Assembly (NCBI GenBank): GCA_963691655.1
Contig: OY829327.1
Location: 58,168,079 to 58,232,078 of the forward strand
DNA from: Toxonevra muliebris
Taxonomy: Eukaryota > Arthropoda > Insecta > Diptera > Pallopteridae
Direction: 5' to 3'
Length of the DNA: 64,000 nucleotides
In this document: in pieces, positions 22,965 through 34,874 of the stretch
How the letters are laid out: the number at the start of each line of letters is the position of its first letter
Position numbering within the stretch: position 1 is the first letter of the stretch
The notes under the pieces: generated by a model
What the model saw: the letters and a program-made list of their open reading frames with translations, nothing else
Told to the model about the DNA's origin: nothing
Database searches by the model: none
Program-made: the position numbers and the translations under genes

Positions 22965-23673
22965 TTATATGGGGATGTTGTATTTATTGTACCGCGACTT
23001 ATTAGATCTATTGTACGTGCTCTTTTCTATCTAGTCTCATCTACCTAGAGTACCTCATCCAGTGCAGTCTCCCTCAAGAATTTAAGAATTGTGCTCGGAT
23101 TTATGGATGCTAATTCTGTGCTCGGCACTTGATACATACCCAGACATTTCATTCTTTTGTGGATCAGTGCAATATTTTGCAAAGGTGTTCTCTAAGCCCG
23201 CAGTGCCCAGTCAGAATACTAGCTAATATGCGCAATTTATTTTTGTTAAGACAGAATGCGTATCTACTCTTATTATAGTTACCTAGAAGCGCTTTGGGTT
23301 GCCTCAGTCTTGGAAGCTTATCAAAGAGTTCTTGCCTGTTGTTCCTGCCTTAGTAATTTCCTGATTACTCTATCTCCTATTCCACAGAAGAGCTCAGGCC
23401 TCAGGAACGTGGTCGCTGCCCCCTTTCTAGCCAGCTCGTCGGCATGTTCATTACCCTCTATTCCTACGTGTCTAGGGACCCAACATAGAGCGACTTTATT
23501 GTTATTGTTATTATATTATTGGCTGCTTGGCTGTCCGACATGATAGCGATATCTTGCCGTTTGTACTTCCTGTCCAGGTTGAATTGCACACATATGTTAA
23601 TTGCGTGAAAGAGGCTAGGATATTTCCCCATCGGCTCAGAGTGCCCCAATTCCACCTTCAGTTTGTGACCCAT
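22965..23673 (-). pseudogene. jockey-like LINE ORF2: RNase H and C-terminus
   Basis: On the minus strand, DIAIMSDSQAA (RNase H catalytic Asp region) is followed by a broken VGxPxHxGIEGNExADELA-type block (23490-23430) and FLRPE..CGIGDR-like sequence. Then come NKNKLRILASILTGHCGLRE and STILKFLRETALDEVL at about 23110-23050, which ends at TAG. A 3' UTR with AATAAA follows. These are the tail signatures of jockey-clade LINEs that carry RNase H. Multiple stops show decay. Confidence 0.75.
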
Positions 23674-26175
23674 CTTTATATCACTTAATCGTGTATTCTT
23701 TGAGTGTGAAAATTATATTCTACACGCTCCCATTCATTCTTACTACTAAGTTTTGCAACAAAGCGTTTTTCAAAACTATGGGGACAGTCCAAGAGATAGT
23801 TGCCATCTCGGTTTTCAGGCTCCATACTTAGAAATTCAATGAAATGCAAAATCGGATATAGTAAGCCACAATTTTCAAATTTTGCCTTGGCTTCCATAGT
23901 TACTCGAATCAAGCATTACGGAAACCATTTGGGGGTGGCTTCAGCATAAAAGGAATAACTATAGAAAACAGTACAATTATAACGATGGACTTAATGTTGG
24001 AATTAAAACTTCCTGGAGAGAGATATCCCTCAATTTAACTGAATATTATTAGGGATCCCTAAAATCAGAAATTTGCTAAGAAATTTACAACACATTTCAG
24101 AAATTTAAGTATTGATGTGTTAACAAATACAGAGGTAACCCTTCTTTATACTAAAAACTAAATTTTATGCTCCTAATAAAATATTACTAATTAATTTGTT
24201 CAAGTGCGCTATAATTTATGTGGAAGTTATTCAGCTTTGAACATAGTGAGTACTAAGTGCGCTATAATTTTTAACAGTATTTTATACGCTGGCGGGTAAA
24301 AACCTAAGCGCAGTCGTTTTCTGTTCGCAGTTTCTTCATGCTCCGTACGCAAAACATTAGTGCATTAGAAAATTATGTATCCAAAACAGCTGTCACTAGC
24401 ATGTTATCTTTTTATTAACAGGTTACAAATTTTGCAACTTTGGTTACGGTAATAGGAATTCCAAATACCTATTTTTTACTTTTGTCATTAAAGCATTCAA
24501 TAGTAAATATCTGTCTTGCCTTGTTTGAAAGAACGTTATTGCGCCCCCCTTTTTCCCCTGTTTTTTCAATTTTTTCGGATTTTGTTTTAATTCGACCCTG
24601 ATGTATATCAAAAAACGTTTAGTTCTGTCACTGTAAAACAATGACAATACAGTATTGGAATATTGGCATAAATATCATGTACTAAATAAAACGAAGAAAA
24701 TTCAAATATATTTCTTTTATTGATATTACATATGTATGTATTATTTATTGTTTCGAGTAATAGATTTTTCCATTGTATTTTATTTAAAGATTTGTTTAAT
24801 TTAAGCATATTTATCTTTGGAAAACGAAGACATTATTATGAATCGTGCAGTCATAAATATAAAAGTTTATTTATTATCCTACTTATTTGCGATGAATTTT
24901 TTTAAGAAATCAATAATGCTAATGGCATAAGAATGATTGATGTCAGTTTCCAGCAGAGTACGCAATGTAGCAACAATATGTTGTGTGAATTTTCTATTCC
25001 ATTTGATGATTGATTAGGAGAATTTCCTATTGAAGATTTGTATGAGTAGTGCATAGAAGCGAGAAGTCAATAATCAATTTAATTATTACAATGCAAAAGT
25101 TTTTGATATTTCTTGTAAATGGGAAGCAGGAAACATTGTGTAACTAAAAAATGCAATTGTGAAAATTAGTCAGTTCCAACAAAAATTTTATAATCTTGTT
25201 ATAAACCAGTTATCATATGAAAAAACAAGGATGCAAGTACTTTAGAGATTCAAACCCTTCTTTATCCAGTAAGATAAAAAATGCTACGATTTTCTGTTCA
25301 AGGCTGAATTTGAAAGAAAGAGAAAGTTAAATTTTGAAATTATTTGTTTGCAAAAATTTGATGTGGGTTAGTGGGTTATAAAAAATACTTTATCCTCATC
25401 CTTAACTATGAAGCTTGGTGTAGAAAAAGAGTTTTTTTTTTGGTGAATCTGTATAGCAATTTTCAAATAAATTAAAAACAGTATTCAATTGTTTTGTTGA
25501 TATGGTACAAGTATCATTCATTCCAGCATGATACTCTCCCCCAATATTCTCTTCGAGTGACTTGGATATTTACATAATTTGCTTTCCAAATATTTTCAAG
25601 TATTTGAAGAGTTTACCTACTTAAATTGAAATGCTTTAGTGTTAGTTGTAATTTACTTGAATATAAATATGTATATTTGTCTACGCTTCTTCTCGAGAAA
25701 ATTACTAACTTACACATTTAAGGGCACATCAAGTGACAAACTAATAAAACCAAATAATCCTATTTTATTGATGTTTTTAGTCAAATTCTATGTATAATAA
25801 ATAATTGCATGCTCGTGTGTGGAAATTTCTGTTTTCAATTTGTTCAAGTCTTTTTTAATAAATGAATTTTCATAAAATAAATAAATTCCCCAACTGAAAA
25901 TGCTTGCAGAAATACCATTATTGATTTTAAGAGGAAAGTAAATATTTTTCACATGCACACACAGAATATTATAACATAGTGCTACAAGGTTTTTGGGATG
26001 GAATGAATGATGGCTTCTTGGAAAGCGTGAAACATAAATAGAAAACTAATTTCAGGAATTTTCATTGGTTTGAGAAATCCGGAATTAAAGCTTATTTTCT
26101 TTAAATTTTAAGTGAACTTTTAACTACATAAATAAGTTCACTTAAATTTAAAATAAATTGAAGATTAATTTATAG
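23674..26175. other. intron DNA, no supportable gene
   Basis: Contains a minus-strand 75-codon frame (23685-23912) that I do not recognise, and AT-rich sequence. The motif GTGCGCTATAATTT occurs twice (24208 and 24260), which suggests a small local duplication. Confidence 0.35.
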
Positions 26176-26240
26176 TTAACCCTATTCATTTCACGCAGTG
26201 ACTTTGAGCCACCATTGAAAATAAAATCGGGTTATTTTCC
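26176..26240. mobile_element. piggyBac-type MITE left end
   Basis: TTAACCCTATTCATTTCACG, then CAGTGACTTTGAGCCACCAT and TGAAAATAAAATCG, closely matches 63932-63995. The TTAA start and CCCTATT-like TIR suggest piggyBac. I could not find the right end near this copy. Confidence 0.55.
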
Positions 26241-27600
26241 AAATTTTCATTTTATTTATATCACGGAAGAGTTCCAATGTATTATTTGTTCTTTTTTGTT
26301 CCCATATTTATGTTGTTTCATATAATAATTACAGAAATAAAAATTTGAAATGAAAATATTTAGTTGAGCCATTTCAATAAAATGTCGAATCTTCAATCTC
26401 CATTGAACAAAATTCGACAAAATTCCACTTTTGTGAATACAATTTATTTTTTCCAAAATAACCAGATTGTACCAAAAGCAAAAGTAGCGATTTTCCATAG
26501 AACACTAAATCAGGATTTTGAGTTTTTCTAAGTGTAAAGCTCTCGGTTTTTATCATTTTCAATCACCAATTTGAATCGACAGCATTTTCAGAATTCGCAC
26601 TAATCTTTTTTCCGATCTGAAATATTTTTTCTTGAAATATGATCGGTTAAGAAATTCCATAAAAAAATCTTCTTTGTACGTTATCAAGTACAAAAGTTTC
26701 AGGACATATGTTTAATTTGATCTAATATTTTAAAAATTTGTTTGAAAACATGATTATAAAAGAAAATTTATTATATTTACATCACTTTATACACAACGGC
26801 ACATTTATGGAAATTTACTCGAAGAACTTAAATTTATTCTAATAGGAACTATTTATATGTACCTACCATTCAACAAGTTGCAAATAATTTTTCTATAATA
26901 ATAATAATTAAAAAATAACGGGTTTTATTCGCCACTTGCTTCTGGTTATGTATAACTACTAGTTATGTAAAACTAGCAGCGATAATTGTATGGGAAAACA
27001 ACAACAAAGCGGCAGAGATAACACGAGTGATTATAGCTGTTATATAGACTTAACAAGTTATTTAACTACTTCAAATTCTATTGTGAACTGCTAATAGCGA
27101 AACAAGAAGCATGACAGCTTGGCAAAAACAGAAAAGGAAAATTTTTGAAATGTCTGGCGGTGAAAATAATTTAAAATCATCGTTAAATTAAAAACTAGAT
27201 TAAATCGTAGATTAAAAACTAAAAACAATGCCTGCGATTGATCGCAATAACTGAGATCCATTAAAATGTTTCAGCTTTAACTGCTGAGTAGTTTCATGGT
27301 GAATAACAACAACAAGCCCAAAAGCCGGGCTTGCCTAACTGAAAATTTGTACGATAACTGTTTACAAAATTACTACTTTAGTTTCAAACTGAAAGAATAA
27401 TTTCTTTAATTTTTTATTTGTATTACCTTGTTTTTCAATAGCTAGTATATGAACCAAAAAAAATGTGGATTATATAGAATACACACAGGCATTCATGCTA
27501 TCGCACTTCATCAAGTTGGCTTTTACGAGGCTTTTAAAATTTGAAAATGTGTGTTTTCATAACATGCTATCTCGCTTATTCTAATAGGAAGTTCAATAGC
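26241..27600. other. no supportable gene
   Basis: AT-rich intron DNA, partly perhaps the body of the preceding MITE. Two minus frames (26256-26562) lack recognisable domains. Confidence 0.35.
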
Positions 27601-27639
27601 TTTTTGGTATGTGCAGTTCAAAAAAAAGTAGCAGCATAC

Positions 27640-28640
27640 TAATTTTCTACTACTATTGGGGAATGGAGGTCAATCTAAATAAGTCAGAAATTATGGTTTT
27701 CCGAAGAGGTGGCAGACTTGCAACGAGAGAAAAATGGGTTTTCAAATCAGAGGAGGTTAAAGTGTTATCCGAATACAAATATCTAGGTGTCATCTTAACG
27801 CCAACTATGTCGTTCACCAAACATATAAATAAAAGAAGAGCGGAAGCCAAAGCAAGCATAAATTCAACCTGGACTTCTTTAATGGGGAAAAAACAAATAT
27901 CGTTGACCGCCAAATGGAAGCTGTTTTTGGCTGTTTGTAGGTCAATCCAAACTTATGCTGCATAAATATGGGGGTTTTCCTGGTTTGATGATGCGGATCT
28001 TTTACAGCGATATTTCATCAAGAGAATGCTACAGTTGCCCGAGAGACTGCAATATAAACTGGTCCGAAGACCCGAGAAGAATGGTACGGCAACTGCGTTG
28101 ATCTAATTGTAAAACTAAAAATGAAAAGACTGCAAAAATACGAAAAAGCCGCAAGAAATAGCCGGGATAGACTCTATAAATATTTAGACTATTCAAGGGG
28201 TCATCTATATAGCGAGGAATGCTACTCACAAAAACAAATGGACTATTAAAGACCGGGGAGACCTTCTCTGGTTAAATGGAAATTCACACAAACGAGAAAC
28301 TTCAAAATTGTGTAGTATGTGTAATTTGAAAGAAGAGGAGAGTTTGCAAGACTTTATAGGCAGATGTTCTGTATTTAATGAAATTAGATGCAAATACTTT
28401 CAACAATCCGTTTTATTAGAAAATGAGGTTATTGATATTTTAAATGGAAAAGAGCATGGAAATTGGGTTAGCCTACCCCAATTTGTAGAAATTTTTTTAT
28501 GAAGTGGATTCAATGAATGAATTTAATAATACATATATTATAATATAAATGAATATACAAGCCTCCGACAGAGGCTTTTCATTTTGTATCTTAATTTTAA
28601 GTATCTTTTATTAAAGTTATGTACTATATGAATGGGAAAA
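27640..28640 (+). pseudogene. LINE, 5'-truncated: RT thumb to 3' tail
   Basis: The plus frame from 27661 reads MEVNLNKSEIMVFRRGGRLA, followed by SEYKYLGVILTPTMSFTKHI and a continuing thumb region. A stop (TAA) occurs at 27963, and frame changes follow at about 28060-28230. The C-terminal part, MCSMCNLKEEESLQDF, is Cys-rich. The 3' UTR has a hairpin (AAGCCTC / GAGGCTT, 28559-28578) and ends in an ATCTATCTATCT tail at about 28652. The structure is a typical 5'-truncated LINE insertion, inactive. The clade (I, Loa or R1 group) is not determined. Confidence 0.75.
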
Positions 28641-28659
28641 TAAAGAAACATCTATCTAT

Positions 28660-29440
28660 CTACTCTGAATGCAACAAGTGGATTGTTTGTTTGTTTTCCC
28701 TTAATATGTTTCCAGAATTTTAATCCGATCTTAAACAAATTGAGTACACACCGTTGGTCTCCGGAGGAAGTCACAAACTAAATATTGTCCAAGTGGGCGT
28801 GGCACTTGCTATGCACAGTATAGTACTGAGATTTTGTACAAGGAAATTAATTGACAATGTAAAGGCACAAGAAAAAGGTGGGTGAGATTAGGGCAGCAGG
28901 TGCGGTGCTAAGATTCGGTACAAAAATATGACTTTTAAGAAATGGGTAAAATATAGGTAGGGTTGATTTACAATAGTTGTTGTGACACCTCCCATACAGA
29001 CCAGATTTTTAATACGGTGCATTCCCTAAATTATTTGTGTTAAAGTATTGATAGTTGGCGCCTCCCGTAAAAAGAAAAAGCTTGAAACGCCATATATTGT
29101 TAAGAAAGACAATGCAAGTTTGTGTATTAAGATGGGATGTAAAAGGTATTAACTGAGAAGAATGTTGACATCATTGGAGAAGTAGGAGTGAGACAACCCA
29201 TATAAAAGATATGAATAATTGATGCAATAATTAGATTTAGATCTGAGGATGTCACTCTTAAATGGTCATTCCATTCGCAAAAGGATTTTTGTTGTAATTT
29301 TCGTATTACCCAAACTTTTTCAGGGCTGGACTATGAAGCTGGACGAAGCATACAAGTTTTCATTCGCTTTGTAGGTTTTTGTAATGTTTTTACAATCTCT
29401 TGTTTTAGTTTCATTTTCTGAATCTTTTAGTGAATTTTTT
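28660..29440. repeat. degenerate repeats around GTGGCAC / GACACCTCCCATAC
   Basis: Motifs such as GTGGGCGTGGCAC (28795), GTGACACCTCCCATAC (28983) and GGCGCCTCCCGTA (29057) recur with AGTACTGAGATT-like spacers. Related motifs appear at 57630-57915. This looks like an old dispersed or tandem repeat family. No gene. Confidence 0.4.
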
Positions 29441-29445
29441 CAGTT

Positions 29446-29860
29446 ATGGTATTGCTTGGTGAAGACGACCTCGATAGTCTAGTGAATAGTGCACCAGACT
29501 TTCAACCAGAAGGTTGCGGGTTCGATTCCTGTCTTGGTCTGGTGGTTAATTCTCATAAACTGCTTATAAGTATTCACTATCGATATGAACTGGATGAGAA
29601 TTATAAGAATGTGTACAAGTACACCTTAGTTGGTAATGGCAAAACCACCGAGCTGATAAAAAATTGCCACGCAGTCATTCGAGTCGGTGTTAAACTGTAG
29701 GTCCGACCATCGCCACTGTGGTCTAGTGGCAGAGTGCCAGACTCTTGCCTCTGCAGACCCGATTTTGATTCTCAGCATGGGTATGTTTCTTATCTATCTT
29801 TCTTTCTTGGGGCTTTGGTCGCAGTGCCTGACTTTCGAGTCGTCCTTTCTTCAAATAATA
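29446..29860 (+). mobile_element. tRNA-derived SINE with two tRNA-like units
   Basis: Unit 1 (29467-29540) has an A box (AGTCTAGTGAATAGTGC) and an excellent B box (GGGTTCGATTCC, 29518-29529). It resembles a tRNA-Glu body with TTC in a CTTTCAA anticodon loop, but the anticodon stem is broken. Unit 2 (29711-29780) has GGTCTAGTGGCAGAGTGCC and a degenerate B box (TTTTGATTCTC). A third partial A-box-like piece (GGTCGCAGTGCCTGACTTTC) lies at 29818. The body between units contains TAATGGCAAAACCACC and is shared with a second copy at 32035-32150. The tail is TC/T-rich (TTATCTATCTTTCTTTCTT). The 84-codon frame across it is not a gene. Confidence 0.7.
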
Positions 29861-31053
29861 ATAATTGCTTGGTGAATTATTGCCATCTCCATCATCACTT
29901 TCCTCAGCGCAGTCAGCTGATATTTTTAGTCACCAACAAACATTTGAGTACTAAGCTTTGAGTTTAAATTTTATCTTCTTCTTCTTCACCTCGTCTCCAT
30001 TGGAATCGTCCACTTTACTCATTAAATCAGGTAAACAAATGTTCTTCGAAAAAAATTTTGTAACAAGTAGTTAGCTACTTAAATTTAAATTCGCAAAGTA
30101 CTGTAAAGTTCAACTTCAAAGAAAGTTTTTTTTATCCTTTTATAAACAGAAATAACAGCGCTGTGAGTTTTAAAAGAAATTTTGGCTGAAAATTTTTTAA
30201 AAATATTATGTACAAAATTCCGGAACTTAGAGTTCATCTAGATGAGTAAAAATTTCTCTTAGGTTTTAGTTTCCGTTTTTAGGGTCGTAAAAAAGTTATT
30301 TTGTGGAATCAATTTTGTGCGATCAATTTTGTGATTCACTGTAAAGTTTAACCTAGAAGCAACTACTGTAAATTCAACATAAATAAATTTTATTTAGTTT
30401 GTGGGATATTAAAAAAAGCATTGGTCTCAGGGAGAATGGATTACAATATTCATACAACCTGTAACATTTTTATTTTTTATTACGGTTGGTTACTTTTTTT
30501 TAGTTATTAAACTTTAAATGAAAATAAAATTTCATAAAAAAATGATGAAGTAATTAAGTTTATCATTTTAGTTGTATTTATGCTCATTCAGGTAAAATTT
30601 ATTTGGTAAATTAGGTACAATTTGATATTTGAAAATTCCACCACTAGTTACTGATTTAAGTGCATCCCAAGCGACAAGTTTGTTTTCATAAAAGAGTATG
30701 ACTTTTATTAAAATTGAGAGACATTGCCATAAAATTAACATAAAAAATTAATTTTTTATACCAAAAAACTTCAAACTTTTCACTTAAGAAGGGTGAAAAA
30801 TAAAAGGAATCATCAAGATGATGCTCTATGGTAATTTAGAAATTTTTCTTCAGTGAAATTTAAGCCACATAAACCATAAACCTTAAATTCCGGACACATA
30901 CATCCCATCCCGAGCGTAAAAGTTTAAGCTTGTCGCACTGTGTTACTGTATGCATTGAAATAAATCAGCAAAACAAAAACCTTGCCGACATATGGTTCTT
31001 TGCTCTTCTGATGTATTTGTTAAAACAAAACATACGAGCACATACATACATAT
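29861..31053. other. no gene seen
   Basis: AT-rich intron DNA with no recognised element. Confidence 0.4.
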
Positions 31054-31061
31054 ATAAGCAC

Positions 31062-31797
31062 TAGGGATGTCAATCCCGGGATCCCTAAAACCTGGGATTG
31101 CAGCAAAAATTAGTCCCTAAAATCACGGGGTTGAAAGAAAAAAATTCGTTGATTTTCGGCATTCGTATATAACTATATAAACTTCTTAGAATTCAAATTA
31201 AGTGCATGATAGTGTATTATGTGATATGGTATTTCATTTTCTTTTGGCTACCAAATTTTACCTCAAACGCCCAAAATTTTATTTAAAAAATTCGGATGTT
31301 CTGAACTATTAAATGGTCTTAAAGCATATTAAAAATATAATATCTCGCTGGATCTTTTAAAATTTTTTTTCATCAATGCGATACGGGTCGAAGAACAATA
31401 AATAATAACAGTAGTTTTTTCATATTTTACACTTTTCATTTATTACACCTTAAAAATTAAAATAGAGGCTATGTACACATTATGTTTTAACTATTGTAAG
31501 AAGAACATTGTGCGATATCCAGTTAAATTTATTAGCTTTCCAGTCAAAATTTCGTAAAACAAAGAAAATAATATACCACAAAATACACTGTCACTAACAA
31601 TGATTGGAAGTCTATAGACATATCATGAAATAAACATTAATTTATGTGATATTTGAATCCTATCAATTACTTTTCAGTTTTTATTTTATAAAACTAACAA
31701 TCCCCGAATTAATCCCGGGATCCTGGGACTGAAAATTTGAATCCCGAGAACCCCAGATCCCGAAAAGTTGATCCCGAACTACTTCCCTATTATGTAC
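31062..31797. mobile_element. hAT-like MITE with CCCGGGATCC-rich ends
   Basis: The left end is TAGGGATGTCAATCCCGGGA. The right region contains TCCCGGGATCCTGGGACTG and GATCCCGAACTACTTCCCTA. Subterminal GGGATC/GATCCC motifs are clustered at both ends. An exact 8-bp direct repeat ATAAGCAC flanks it (31054-31061 and 31798-31805), as expected for hAT, although seven extra bases separate the right TIR from it. No transposase. Confidence 0.6.
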
Positions 31798-32029
31798 ATA
31801 AGCACGTTTTTATTTATTACCGTTGGTTATGCATACAAAAATAAAACAATAAAATATTACAAAATACATGAGCATTTGCATTAAAAAAATTTGTTAGCAG
31901 TTTTCTATTTTTATATTCATTTTAATAATAAAATAATTGGCCAATGTACAAACCAGAAAGTTTTCTACGTATTACTAATTATTTTTTACGAATTTTTTAA
32001 GGTTTAATGCCGGTTCCGAACGGCAGTAT

Positions 32030-32155
32030 GGTAATTTGTTTCCACTTGGTGGTTTTGCCATTGCCTAACCCAACTCTCATACACTTCATATCGATAGTGA
32101 ATATAAGAAGGAAATGAGAATCAACCACCAGACCACCAAAGTATTTTTTTGGTTA
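32030..32155 (-). mobile_element. 5'-truncated copy of the SINE body
   Basis: Read on the minus strand it starts GGTCTGGTGGTTGATTCTCA. It keeps TATTCACTATCGATATGAA and ends with GGCAATGGCAAAACCACC, in the same order as 29535-29647. It lacks the tRNA A and B boxes. The copy shows that the body is a dispersed repeat and not part of a unique gene. Confidence 0.7.
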
Positions 32156-32455
32156 TCCATAACCAATATCGCAACCAAAATATATTTATTTTTTGGTTCA
32201 GATTGATGAATCTGGTGCTTCTTAGTATGAAGAGAGCGATTTGAGTTTTAATGACCTCATAACTATTTTTGCGAATAACGAAACAAGTTTAGCACTTTTA
32301 GTTTAGAACTTCAAAGTGTTTACAAGTAAGTACAATTATAAGAAACATACAAAAATTATGTTTTATTTTTCCGAGGCTTAAAACATTTTTGAAAATAAAA
32401 TATTGGCTTTTCAAAATTCGAAATCTGACCCCGTATAAAGGCTAGCGACATATAT
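32156..32455. other. no gene seen
   Basis: AT-rich spacer between the SINE copy and a LINE. Confidence 0.4.
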
Positions 32456-33740
32456 TTATAAAGCAGTGACCCAAATAGCCCTACTGCGTGAAGCAACAGG
32501 AGATTTTAATGGCAGCATGGAGAAAACATCAAAAGCAGTGAGGACAGCTACGCAGGTAAACATGACGTCGGAGACCCTCAACAAGCGGCGAAGAAAAAGA
32601 AAGCCTATTTCCTGTCGAAGACACAACAGGCAATCATACCAACGCCATCCCATGGAGAAGGCTCTAAAAGCAACGATCGGAAAGGTCAAGTGGCTTGGCA
32701 GTTTTTGCCCAAGTAATGGAAGGTAATTTCCATTACTTGGGCAAAAACTGAAATACGAGCTTTGACACGGGAAGTTACTGTTGAAGGATATCGACAAGGT
32801 AACAACCAGAAACAAGCTCCACGAAGCAACAAATTTGAAGAGCTACACTTATTGACATCGATGACGTGGTAAAACGCATATAGCTACATTAATTTTGGCT
32901 TCTGAAGCAGCATACAGGCTCACATAACTGGAACTAACTCTCTGCTACACGCGTCTAAGCTATGGCCACATTGCTAGAAAATGAACAAACCTTGTGTTTT
33001 AGATAAGAAGAAGGTGGAAATAAGGCTAAGGCATGCAGAAAGGAGCACAGATGCTTAGTTTGCCTAAGGACAAGACAAAGACCTCCCACAAGTCACTGGC
33101 AACTATAAATGCTCTTCGTTTATGAAGGCTATGAAGAAATTAAGACATTAATGAGATTACTTCAAGTGAATCTCAGGTAAAGGACTTGCTATCGGAATCT
33201 GCTCGTGTGCTATCAATTGATGTAGCCATTTTGTATGAACCACGGGAAACGTTCATTTCATTTTAGCGTTCTTAAACCAAAGTCGTAATGAATACAGTCT
33301 TATAACAGGAATCGGTTCTTTAATAGATCTGGTCACGACAGCATATTGGTGTGTAAGTGATTTGTATACCGGGCAATAATTTCCGTAATGGTGCAAAAAC
33401 CGCTAGTTGAAGCAAGCAGACGGGTGGGGAGGGCTGGGTATGTCTGGACGTAAAAACTTTCAAGAATGCACTAAGTGGTTTAAATTAATGGTTAATAAAA
33501 GGAACAGAACGGAGTTAACGAAGCTTGTATGGTTTATACGGTAGGTAGATCATTCTGTGGAAGACACTGGTGAAATGATGGCATAGCAGGTCTACGGGCT
33601 GAGTGCAACAGTACTAGAAGAGCGAATTATCTTCGCTTTGAAAGAGAAACTGCTGCAGAACAAACAGAAACACGCGAACCTGAAAAAGACGATTCGAAGC
33701 AGCGAAAGCACTTGAGGCTAAGAGGCTAACTTCTGCGTTC
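32456..33740 (+). pseudogene. R1/I-like LINE remnant: ORF1 and start of ORF2
   Basis: The plus strand has an ORF1 N-terminal piece (TQIALLREATGDFNGSMEKT), a zinc-knuckle-like CLVCL region near 33060, and then at 33151 MRLLQVNLR followed, after a frameshift, by LLSESARVLSIDVAILYEPR. That last block matches the start of the apurinic endonuclease of R1/jockey-like ORF2 (QxNLN...A..LL...ID...L.EP). A later piece reads LRAECNSTRRANYLRFE (about 33595), as found between endonuclease and RT. There are many stops; the RT itself is missing. Carries the perfect hairpin at 32699-32750. Confidence 0.6.
32699..32750. repeat. perfect 23-bp inverted repeat, 6-nt loop
   Basis: Arms 32699-32721 and 32728-32750 are exact complements (left begins CAGTTTTTGCCCAAG). 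The loop is GGTAAT. It sits in LINE ORF1 sequence and breaks the frame. It may be a local snap-back duplication. Confidence 0.9.
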
Positions 33741-33985
33741 AGAAAAAAGTGGAATAATTTTACTTAAGATCAAAAGCGAAACGAAATGTATTCAGAGCAA
33801 AAGTGAAACGAAATATGATCAGAGCAAAAACAGAATAAATCACTATACTGTTTTTGTTCTGAAAGAATCGTTATACCAATTTTGATCTTACTTTTAAGTC
33901 GTTTCATTTTCATTCTGAACCGTACTGTCCTTGCACTGAGATACTAAATTATTTTACTTTTGCTCTTATATCAATTTTAGCCCGC
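33741..33985. repeat. small tandem and inverted repeat cluster
   Basis: Units like CAGAGCAAAAGTGAAACGAAA repeat two to three times from 33772 to 33836. Inverted relatives (TTTTGATCTTACTTTTAAG and TCGTTTCATTTTCATTCTGA) lie at 33880-33916. It could be a decayed foldback element. Confidence 0.5.
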
Positions 33986-34872
33986 TTTTCCTCTCGGCAT
34001 GTCGTATTGTAGTTTTCATAAAAAATTGTCGAAAATATTTTTCTATTCGTTTTTATTTTTGAATGCAATATTTTTTGTATTTTGTTGCTGTTTTCAGCTG
34101 CTCAGCTCCATTGGTATAAATCATTCGCGAAATGTCCAAACAAGACAAACAAAAAGCGACGTAAAATTTTGCAATGGGTTTTCATTTTCAATCTGTTGTT
34201 TCTATTGTGGCCAACACTAAATGACTTTATTTCATATCCGTGAAATGTGCGGCTCTGTATGCGTGCATGTTATCCACAGATATCTACTTGTTGTGGTTGT
34301 TTTTTTTGTCATGGAGATGTAACGCGATGTGCAAAGTGCAAACAATGTGATTCAATTCCACAAGGATTTCATTTGGATTGAATGCACAAATGATTTCTGC
34401 GCAAATGAAGATCCTTCAAGCATTCAAATGGAAAGAAATACAAAATATTTATGTAAATGAGAAATTATGTTATATTCTTTAATATACCTACATATGGTAC
34501 ATAAATGTTTCTTTGTAAATAAAATAATAAACAATTTAATGATGAAAAAACTCTAGAAGATTTAAATTCCAGCTGCTAAAATGTTTACGCCTTACATCAA
34601 CATTTTATAAATAATCATGCAGAGTAAAATAACGTGAGCTTATATAAAATCCATTAAAAAACAGAAGTAAAATATTATTAAGCAGTTTAAAAGCTCCACG
34701 TACACATAAGTAATTAGGAAGCGCGCTAATCCGTTACTAAGCGCAACCACCACCAGAGCACAAGTCTTCGAGGCATGGATTGATGTGTTTTGCTACGGCG
34801 AGGCAAAGTGCACATACTACGTCAACGAACGTCAGTGGTGGGACGATGGGTTAGACTCCTGTTCAAATCAAA
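33986..34872. other. no supportable gene
   Basis: Bases 34720-34870 are less AT-rich, but I recognise no domain. A GTTCAAATC at 34861 resembles a Pol III B box with no convincing A box. Confidence 0.35.
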
Positions 34873-34874
34873 TA

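Noticed and set aside
29446..29700. 84-codon open frame and possible functional tRNA-Glu gene
   Set aside because: The frame runs across the SINE tRNA-like unit. The tRNA fold has a broken anticodon stem and weak acceptor pairing, and a body copy recurs at 32 kb, so this is a SINE and not a gene.
34740..34870. Possible Pol III gene with GTTCAAATC B box
   Set aside because: No acceptable A box at the right distance and no cloverleaf could be drawn.
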